The notes below the pieces were generated by a model. It did not search any database and had not been told where the DNA came from. It was given only the letters and a program-made list of their open reading frames with translations. A DNA stretch of 64,000 nt from Adenophora triphylla var. japonica. Its lineage: Eukaryota > Streptophyta > Magnoliopsida > Asterales > Campanulaceae. How positions within the stretch are numbered: the stretch's first letter is position 1; each line of letters opens with the position of its first letter. Shown here in pieces: positions 56,083-64,000 of the stretch. The translations under genes and the position numbers were made by a program. The stretch covers positions 186,001 through 250,000 of the forward strand of contig JAFEMH010001348.1 in NCBI GenBank assembly GCA_022495995.1, given 5' to 3'.

Positions 56083-57638
56083 TGTTAGAGTCGAAACCTA
56101 ACGGTTTATTTTATATCCGCAAGCGCACGGGCTATTGTAATATAGCGGGTGCAAGTACGAGTCGATCCCACAGAGACAGGGTTTACTTAAGGGATATTTT
56201 TGTCTTTAGAAAATATAGAAAAGATTGGGGGTAGATAAAACTTGTTTTTAGAATAATAGAGAGCATAAACAGAAAATACTTTTAATTGAAATCTTATAAA
56301 ACGAAGCATTCTTGGGATTGGAAATCATATGCAAATTCTTATTCATCAAATTGTCATTGTCTTAAATAAAAGGTTTTCATAAAAAGCAAGGATGGTATGT
56401 TAGGCCTACACTATTTCGGGCTAGGACAATAGCGTTTGTATTCTTCACTAATTATGTCCTAACTGTTTGAGAAATCCGTTTATGTTTGCCCCCGCCCTGT
56501 CACAAACGGGCATTCCGGCTTATCTCTAGCTGACCATAATTAGTAAGAATCCATTAAGGACGGAAGTCAACATACTTTCCATTAAAGGAACATCCCTAGG
56601 CCATTGAACTACTCTCGTGATCAATGAACCTAGTTTCTTTATATAGTTCCGCCAATCGAGATTCTCCGCTAGGTACTTCTCTCAATTGACTGAATCATAC
56701 AAATTGGATATCGCCAATAAGTAAGGCATTTAGAGAATGATATGAAGAGATTGTTTTAGATGAAGAAAGAAGACAAGACTAAACATTTTTAGATGATGAA
56801 TAAGCATGCTTTTGAGTTTCCAACCCCAAGAATATGGGGGATTACTCACAAGCCATTAAATGTATAAGCAATAATAAAAGTTGAGTAAGAAATACTTATG
56901 GAAGTAGATGACAAGTGCTGAGAATAATGCTTCACTTTTATTTCCTTCAAAGTAACTCCAAGAACAATGACTTTGATCTTCAAATTCCTTTGGAAAATTG
57001 TTATCACAAGTGTTGTACTTTCTATCTATCTAATATCAGTAGTTTCTCTCTAATGATTCGTATCTAAGGACGATCACTAGGGTCCTATTTATAAAAAGGA
57101 GGGAACTCTTCAATCGGGTGCAATCAAAAGGTGCCTTTACGTCTGCAGTCGCGTTTTGCACGGCCGCGTCAAGGAAGTTGCACGGCCGTGTGACCCTTGG
57201 CGCCAGATTTGAATTTAAGTCTTGACACTTCGCACGGCCGCTCCTGTATAAGCCGCACGGCCGCTCCATAAAATGACACGGCCGCTCCCTCTTCAAGACA
57301 CGGCCACTCTATATTTTAGGGCCAAAAATGGCCTGAAAAAGGCCAAGTGCACGGCCGCTCCGTCTTTGCTGCACGGCCGCTCCTTCTGAATTTTAGCTTT
57401 GTGTGTTTGATTTGGTTGGTGCTTTCCAATGTCTTTTGCCTTGAAATGTCCAAGTATCCTTTTGATAAAAATGAACCTAAAACCTGTCTTTAAATGCAAG
57501 AAATATACCAAAAGCGTAAAATCTAGAAAATAAGGAAAAGGAACTAAAAAGTAAATGAAATGAAATGAGAAATGATGTTTTATGCAATAAAAAGTATATA
57601 AATCTAAGGATAAATGACTATATAATAGTCACTTATCA
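56083..57638 (-). repeat. D 5' LTR
   Basis: TATA box at 57086-57093 and GC motif array at 57158-57383, both read on the minus strand. Differs from the 3' LTR by a handful of substitutions and a 2-base indel. Confidence 0.92.
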
Positions 57639-57860
57639 CTAACCCGCTCAAAGGGAAAAGCTTTCTTTTATTTTTTTTCAAAAAAAAAATTTTCGAAAAG
57701 GGATACTGGTACGTGGGATTGTTAAACCACCGGTTATCCCAACTCCCACATCAGGGAGTGTACAGGAAGGGTAAGTGGTTTCCACCTATATACCGAGTAT
57801 CGATTTTTTGAAAATAAAAGCTTTTCTCCTTTGGGATATTCCCCAGCGGAGTCGCCAAAC
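57639..57860 (-). other. Element C leader, right part, with primer-binding site
   Basis: Starts with the CTAAC duplication of D and continues the C leader up to the LTR. The primer-binding site TGGCGACTCCGCTGGGGA occupies 57857-57840 on the minus strand. Confidence 0.8.
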
Positions 57861-58574
57861 TGTGAATGTGTGCCCCAAATTTTTGTTTATTGGAAATTCA
57901 CGCGAGTTTGAAGACATCCGGTTTAATTTGAAAAACGGAGTCGCCACGCCATTTTGATTACCTCAAAATTTTGAAAAAAAGTTTTTATGGGTTCGGAGGT
58001 TAAGTTACCCCTTGGGAAGAACGGATCGTCGTTCACCCAAGGTGCCTTGCCGGAGCAAGTCTCCCAAGATCCCATTAATCGTGCTTGCTTGCGTGCTTTC
58101 TTGTGTGCATGTGTTTGAAAATAAGGGGAGGGAATGTCCCAAGTCGTCTTCCGGACGTACAAACCATTTATTGGTTGTCGCTCGGGATTTCTTGGATTTT
58201 ATGTATTCGGGATTATGATCCCGTCCTCATCTTGGACTTGTGATCATTGCATTTTTAACCTCGGGACTTGCATGATCGAGAGAATGACTCTCTTTATAGT
58301 CAAAGATGAGGTTCTTTAGAAAAGGAGGGTCCTTAGCCCATCAATCCTACACTTTAAGACGGTCGAGCTCGTATAAATGCTTCATACTCATCTTAAGTGA
58401 TAATCGGAGATATAGGGTTCAAGGTTATCCCTTTCTAAAGAAATTATGAAACCTTTATAGAAGGAACGATGTAAAGATAGGATCTTTTACACCTGTCCGT
58501 TCCAAGGTTGCTAATGGGGACATGGTGGAATGCATGTAAAAATGACATTTTTAGTGAAAAGATGACATTTTTGG

Positions 58575-58945
58575 GTTGCAAAGGATGCATTTGATTTAAA
58601 GAAATGATCTTTATTTGCAAAGGATGCATAAAGACATGATTTTTATGCAAAGGATGCATTTTTATGAAGAAATTGGAATTTGAATATGCAAAGGATGCAT
58701 GAAGATTGTATTTTGAAAAGCATAGGATGCTAATTTGGGATAAAGATATGATCTTTAATGCAAAGGATGCTTGAAAAAGAATTTCATATGCAAAGGATGC
58801 ATTTTTATCATAAAGATTCGATTTTTATATGCAAAGGATGCATGAAGATGATATTTTTATGAAAAATGGGTTTTTTAGGTGCAAAGGATGCACATTTGAT
58901 TCAAAAGATTACATCTTTAATGGCAAAGGATGCCTAATGCATGCA
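58575..58945 (-). repeat. GCAAAGGATGCAT interspersed array
   Basis: TGCAAAGGATGCAT or close variants recur about a dozen times at uneven spacing of roughly 20-50 bases, downstream of the promoter in the C LTR. The B LTR has related GTGCATCCTTTGCACC words near 34090-34115, but far fewer. Confidence 0.75.
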
Positions 58946-59277
58946 AAGGGGGAAAGGGGGTATAAAGATATGATCTTTAATCTACCAAGTCCCAAGCAAG
59001 ATAATAACAATTATATGAAATGCAATGAGCAATTAGGATCACATAGAGCAGTTAGGATGCAAGGTTAGGGTGTGCAAGGTTACCAATGGCTTCCTCTTCT
59101 TCTTTGGATGGAGCTAGGAGGAGGAATTGATCTTGGGATCTTCAAGGAGGAGGGAGGTGGCTTCTTGGCCTTCTTCTTCACCTTCTTGGACTTCCAGCAG
59201 CTCTTAGGAGGACTTTCTTCGTATTATGAGTGAGTGATGGTCTTGTTGTTGTTGTTAAAATGGGTAGAGGAGGGCTC

Positions 59278-59350
59278 TATTTATAGGCAGTCTGGATAAG
59301 GCCAATGAAGCCGTGCGGCCAGAGACCTCGAGCTAATGCAGCCGTGCGGC
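59278..59350 (-). promoter_or_regulatory. Promoter of the C LTR: TATA box and GCCGTGCGGC palindromes
   Basis: TATAAATA at 59285-59278. GCCGTGCGGC (arms GCCG/CGGC around TG) lies at 59310-59319 and 59341-59350, 24 and 55 bases upstream. This is the position taken by GTCGTGCGAC in B. Confidence 0.6.
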
Positions 59351-59589
59351 ATTATCCCTTGTGACTCAGCATTTCTAGAAACATGCAAGGTGGCAAATTC
59401 TAGAACTTTCCTCCCAATTAAGAAAAACGTGTTTCTTAATTGGGAAGATTCCCTTTCATCCCTTATATTATTTGGAACAGTTCCGGAATATTTCCGGAAC
59501 ACTAGGAAGGTCCGGGGAATTACCGAGAAACTTACCGAAATTGCCGGGAAATTTAACCGGAAGGCATGAGCCAGATTTGGGTACTTACA

Positions 59590-61063
59590 GATGGTGATGT
59601 GGTTATAGCTGGGCATGTATTACCAGTTGATTTGGTATGGTTATCAATTTGTGATTTTGAGATATACTTGACCTGGATGGGTAAGTAGATGTTGTGCACT
59701 GGTAGACTATCATAAGAAGTGAGTCTCCTTTTCTATGCCTAAGTTGCTTTTAATGGTATTTGATATAGATAACCTTTATGTGGTATTCTTGTTATATGGG
59801 CATTAAAGGTGGAAATTTTGGTTAAAAGTGTGAAGGGTATTTGGTATGTGTTAGACTTGAATAAGAAATCCTTCTAAAAATTTTATGTGCTAGTTGTGAG
59901 TAGATGGTAAATGTGCTTCCATCGGAGTATCTCATGTGTTGGTTCTGGGTATGATAAGCAAAATTTTAATCCTTATTTTGTTGGCTTTATGGCAATTATG
60001 ATTGATGACTTCTATGTTTAATTAAAGTTCCGGGAAGATAATGAAAATCATTTGAGAGTTGGGTTAATGATCCCTTGTGAGAAGTCCTTGTATGCAAAGT
60101 TTAGCTAGTGTGATTTGGCTCTAGAGGATTCCAAATTTTGGGTTTTATAGTCTTAAGCTTGGATGTTACCATGGAACTTACGAGGATTGAGTCTGTGATC
60201 TTTGGGTTGGCAAGTGCTACCGAAGGAATTTTTAGGGAATTCTTGAGAATTGTAAAATCGTTGATTTAGTTAACTCTAAAGGATATATCAATGGTGTAGG
60301 ATGTAATAAGGATGAATCATATTGATGGAGATGGAGAGTAGATTGACTATAGATCCGATCCTTACCTTACCTATTGGATGTGAGGACTTTGTGAATTTTA
60401 AGTGCGTATTAAAGGAAGATTTGGTTGTGATATTATGAGAAATGGGAAAGTGATAGCGTATGCTTCGAGGAAGTTAACTTAGATAAAACGGAATTTTCTT
60501 ATCCTCTACTCGTGAGTGGCTGCAATTGTGTTGTGTTATTTAAGTGGGAATCTTATCTTTTTGAAGCTCCCTTTGAGAGTTGTTACAAATCCTAAGAGTT
60601 TGGAGAATTTAGTTACTCGAAAGGAAGAGATTAGAGGACTATCCAGATTCTTGAAGAATAGGTTGTGTGCTGTGTGATGGATTTCCTTTCAACTTGAGAA
60701 GTTAATTTACCTTAGCGAATTTGCATATAATAGTAGTTTCTAGTTAGCATTGAATGGGTACTGTATGAAGCTTTGTATGGAAAAATCATTTGCATGATCC
60801 CTCGTTTGTATGGAGATCTTCAATTAATGATGATTAAGCGGATTTGGCTTATGCGGGAGAACCGTTGAGAGTTATTAGAATTGCAGTTCAGAGAATTGAA
60901 ATCCTAGAGTATTCGGGTTGTGAAAATGTATAGAAGAATCATGCCATTGAGGAAACTATTTGAAAGAGTAATTTGAAATGTGTGGAAGGTCACCTTCTTT
61001 ATTTGATCATTAAGGTAAGCAAGTCTAAAATTCGGGGCGAATTTTTCTTTAAGGGGGAGTGAA
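59590..61063 (+). pseudogene. Element E: decayed chromovirus pol remnants
   Basis: Short pieces in normal order, in many frames. CDFEIYLTWM near 59655 is the protease end. IDD near 60001, then KFREDNENHLRV, comes from RT. GKVIAYASRKL near 60441 is from RNase H. EFAYNSSF near 60717, then EALYG, is from integrase. A purine tract (AAGGGGGAG, 61051-61059) precedes the LTR. The chromovirus (Tekay/Del-like) call rests on these motifs. Total length is far below a full pol, so there are large deletions. Element C inserted at the left edge. Confidence 0.6.
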
Positions 61064-62411
61064 TGTAACGACCCTAACCCTAGGCACTAGTTTAGCATCC
61101 TATTATATGCATTTTATATTAATTGTTAACTTTATGTGCTCGTTTTATGTCTTTAATTGTTTATGTAAAGTTAAGATGATTATGAAATAACTTTAAGGTT
61201 TTAGGGTTTAATTGGAAATAAAATAAAGTAGTATGGTGAAGTTATAATAATTGAAAATGAATAAATTGTTATAAGAAGTTGAGGTGGGTAGTGTAAATAA
61301 TTGAAGTTGTGGTGTAGTTGCATTTTTCTAAATCTTGGAGGATTAAATTGACTATTGGGAATAGATCCCATTTAATTGGGTATGGGGGGCCATACTCTTC
61401 CTTTTTCCCATCATTCACCTCCTTAACCTCCCCATACCTCCTCATTTTCTTCAATCATCTTCTTCCTCTTCCAATTCCTTCATGGAAAACCTCCCTCCAA
61501 CATTTTCCTTCTAAAAATCATAGTAAATCCAACTCCCTTCCATTTTACAATCCGTTTGCATATTCTTGATCGTGGCGGCAAGGGGAGCGCATCAAGCCCG
61601 GAAGATAAATGTTTCGTTTCACATCAATTTTGTAAGTTATTATGACTTCCTTCTAATAATTGCTCATTTTATGTGTTAATGAATATTTTGTGGAAAGAAA
61701 AAGGATTTTTGTATTTTGAATAAGGTTATTTGAGTAAAATGGGTTATTTAAGGTTGAATGGATTTTTAGTTATGAGATGGGGGTCTATGTTGAAAGAATG
61801 AGGGTATAAGGAGTGTAAGATGTTAATGACTTTAATGGAGTTATTGTATGTGGTTATGTCCATCTTACTTTGATTTGAAAAATGTTATGAGTATATTTCA
61901 ATTGGGTGGAAAGAAGTAGAAAATGATTTGGTATACTTTTAATGATATGAGTTATTATGATTTTCCTTCAAATACTTGCTCATGAAATATTTGATGTTGG
62001 TATTGTTTGTTAAATTGATTGTTTGGTATATTAGAACACTTTCTTGGAGTTGAGAATTGGTTAATGACTTAAATATGGGGTTGTGGTTCATGAAGTTGAT
62101 CAAAGGTAAAAGAGTATGGTAAATGTGAAAAAGGATGTTAGACATTGAAATGTGAGAATTTCTAAGTAAGTGAAAGGGTTAGGATTATCTTATTTGTTTG
62201 GAATGGTTGGATAGGTTTTGGGTACCAAAATGATGCTAGTTAGAGTTGGGATTGGTTTGGAAGAAGTATGAAGTAGTCTAGGTTTATACCACTTTGGGTT
62301 TAAATGATTTAGAATGATATTAGTCAAGTTAGTAAAACTTCTTATGTTCACAAATTTGAGGAAGCTTGGCTTGGGATTTTGGTTCAGCTGCAAAATAGAG
62401 AAAATTCATCT

Positions 62412-62590
62412 TGGGCGGTCGCCCATGGGGGCTTGAGCGACCGCCCATCAGTCCAGCCTTTGGTCTTAAGATTTTCCTCATCTTGGGCGGTCGCCCATGA
62501 GCCTTGTGTGGTCGCCCATCTCCACAGAATTTCAACACCCCTTTGAACCTTGCTTGGGCGGTCGCCCATACTGACTTGGGCGGTCGCCCA
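62412..62590 (+). promoter_or_regulatory. TGGGCGGTCGCCCA palindrome cluster in the E LTR
   Basis: Perfect-arm copies at 62412-62425, 62484-62497, 62555-62568 and 62577-62590, plus one inverted or partial (GAGCGACCGCCCAT, 62435) and one degenerate copy (62507). Arms TGGGCG/CGCCCA flank GT. Confidence 0.65.
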
Positions 62591-63080
62591 TGTCATCAGA
62601 TTCTTCTCCAGTTTCCTTTCTTGCTGATTTCCGCCAACAACCACTTAGCATGATTCCTAACCATTTTAAAGTAGTAGAAACCTAATCTACCTAGGATATG
62701 AATTAATCCTCTTTAACTTAGATTAAAGTAGAATACTTTGGCTATATCATGATGTCTTATTTGGTCAAAATGGAATTGTGGAAGTAGTTTAAATATTGCC
62801 CGGAAAATGGTTGATAAGCTTGATCAGTAACTTCACCAAAGTGGTTCAAACTTGGGAATTAGATCTTGAACTTTTATTAAGATTATTCAAGGTTGTGTAA
62901 TGACTACATAGGAATGGTTTATGGTACATGGTGACCTTACTTGCTCCCATATCCTTGGTGATTAGTTTGAATAGTGTTGAAGTTATATGTTACACTATGA
63001 CGTTAGTTAGAAATGTATATGTATCACATTGTTTCATTCTTATTCCAATTGTGGAATTATTGATTATATGGATACCTTGA

Positions 63081-63194
63081 TATCCCAAGTGTGGACTATT
63101 TGGCATATTGTTACATTGTATCCCAAGTGTGGACTATTTGGCCTATTGTTATATTGTATCCCAAGTGTGGATTATTTGGTTATATTGTTACCTT
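63081..63194 (+). repeat. 38-bp tandem repeat, three copies
   Basis: TATCCCAAGTGTGGACTATT starts at 63081, 63119 and 63157. Confidence 0.85.
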
Positions 63195-63444
63195 ACTTGA
63201 ATTCATATTCATTGATGGTATTATGCATAGTGTATTAAATGAATGTTGCACTATAGTATTGATTTAACATGAGTATACATTACCATGTTGTTATATTATT
63301 ATCCCTTTGGTGGATTTTATTTCAAGTATCTATTATGTGCTTGAACGTGTTTATATTATATGAGATTCGGGGGTATAATGGGATGCAATCAATTATGGAT
63401 TTGTTCTATAAGTGATTGAAGATCATTATACCTGTGACCGTCCC

Positions 63445-63570
63445 CTCTGTGGCCACAGAGTGGGTGTGCAAGCTTCTGTATTGAGCCAAAAGCCTTACAA
63501 TTAGCTGCAATTTTATTGGAGTTAGGTGGAATGCTTCTGTATTAAGCCAAAAGCCTTACAGATAGCGGCG
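63445..63570 (+). repeat. 16-bp palindrome and 61-bp repeat
   Basis: CTCTGTGGCCACAGAG (63445-63460) is a perfect palindrome. GCTTCTGTATT-GAGCCAAAAG occurs at 63472 and again at 63533 with one change. Confidence 0.7.
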
Positions 63571-64000
63571 ATATTATATGGTACTCTGAATAAAGGGTCA
63601 TATAAGTATCTTCTTTCCTTATATGGATCTCTGGGGTATGAGTCCTATAGGTGGTGAATGTGCATGGGGGCAGTTCACCAAAGAGCGGAGTTTTACTCCC
63701 ACGTTGTACGACATATTGTTCAGACGGGAAAGGTAAAATGAGGTAACGTAAGGTGTTTACCGCTTTAATAATGTGTTATGTGTAACCATGCTATGTGTTG
63801 CATCTTGTTTGGCATCTTGTTGCATTCATAATAGCTTATTGAGATTTATAAAACAAAGTTATTTTGGGGATTTTCGATGTAATTGATCAGATTATGGTTT
63901 ATTAAAGTTGTTGTTGAAATTCCTCCAAGTGGAGATATTATTAGTTGATTTATTTTGGCAGTTTGAGAATTGGTTTTCTTGTGAGGCGAAATAAACGTTT

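Larger units (their letters stand above)
47707..57638 (-). mobile_element. Element D: nearly intact Athila retrotransposon with TSD CTAAC
   Basis: LTRs at 56083-57638 (5') and 47707-49264 (3') start TGATAAGTGAC and end CTCTAACA on the minus strand. CTAAC at 47702-47706 and 57639-57643 is the target-site duplication. The primer-binding site suits tRNA-Asp, typical of Athila. Gag and pol are open except for one frame change near 55150. The LTRs are nearly identical (1,556 and 1,558 bp), which marks a young insertion. Confidence 0.93.
32189..59589 (-). mobile_element. Element C: Tat/Ogre-like element on the minus strand, split by insertions of A, B and D
   Basis: Pieces are 57861-59589 (5' LTR), 57639-57860 and 44976-47706 (leader and gag-like ORF), and 32189-32766 (continuation of that ORF). 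B sits between ATTCC duplications and D between CTAAC duplications. Removing D gives GTCTAAC-CCGCTCAAAG, exactly the uninterrupted sequence in the B leader (35180-35200, other strand). Removing B rejoins the ORF in frame for at least 40 codons. The rest of C is not in the window, except perhaps the RNase H fragment at 7330-7683. Confidence 0.8.
57861..59589 (-). repeat. Element C 5' LTR (1,729 bp)
   Basis: On the minus strand it starts TGTAAGTACCCAAATCTGGC like B and ends ATTCACA. TATA box at 59285-59278. It is a shorter, diverged member of the B LTR family with its own U3 palindromes and repeat array. Confidence 0.85.
61064..64000 (+). repeat. Element E 3' LTR (incomplete, runs off window)
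   Basis: Starts TGTAACGACCCTAACCC after the purine tract, usual for Tekay/Del-type LTRs with a length above 2.9 kb. No gene seen. It contains a GC palindrome cluster (62412-62590), a 38-bp repeat and a 61-bp repeat. Confidence 0.65.

Noticed and set aside
59590..61063. A host gene right of element C
   Set aside because: Fragments in order match protease, RT, RNase H and integrase of a chromovirus, followed by purine tract and LTR.

Overview
The window is 64 kb of repeat-dense plant DNA, and I find no host protein gene, rRNA or tRNA in it. The pol motifs, the primer-binding sites, the plant mobile domain (PMD) genes and the LTR layout point to a flowering plant with a large genome. I cannot name the species. 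Nearly every base belongs to nested Ty3/gypsy LTR retrotransposons, mostly Tat/Ogre-like, plus one Athila element and one old chromovirus.

Layout, left to right. (1) 1-7284: element G1, a decayed Tat element read left to right, with gag, protease, RT, RNase H and integrase remnants, a spliced antisense accessory gene and a probable 3' LTR. (2) 7330-7683: an RNase H fragment on the minus strand, fused to a 5'-truncated LTR of family A. (3) 4788-14427 and 14428-23966: a direct tandem duplication of about 9.6 kb holding the G1 3' end, that fragment, the truncated A LTR and the A gag/protease/integrase region. (4) 17323-32188: element A2, which continues past the duplication with two antisense genes (DUF7745-like and PMD), hairpin-bearing tandem repeats, a polypurine tract and the full 3' LTR. 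(5) 32767-44975: element B, complete, with two LTRs and target-site duplication ATTCC; it has gag but no pol. (6) 47707-57638: element D, an almost intact Athila on the minus strand with target-site duplication CTAAC. (7) Element C, a relative of B on the minus strand, is the host of these insertions. Its pieces are 32189-32766, 44976-47706 and 57639-59589. Restoring the empty sites joins its reading frame and its leader, and the uninterrupted B leader confirms the D empty site. (8) 59590-64000: element E, a decayed chromovirus that C entered, with a long 3' LTR running off the window.

The most interesting signal is RNA-like structure shared by families A, B and C although their LTRs differ. 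A ~100-nt leader hairpin with several nested stems is found in A (twice), B and C. A two-hairpin module occurs seven times in the 3' regions of A and B, with compensatory changes in its stems and GNRA loops in three copies. A third, longer hairpin lies just after the integrase region in A and in the matching place in B. A and B both lack RT and RNase H, so they would need enzymes supplied in trans; shared cis-structures would suit that. A second theme is short CG-cored palindromes just upstream of the TATA box, different in each LTR family. In A the same palindrome also precedes both antisense genes.
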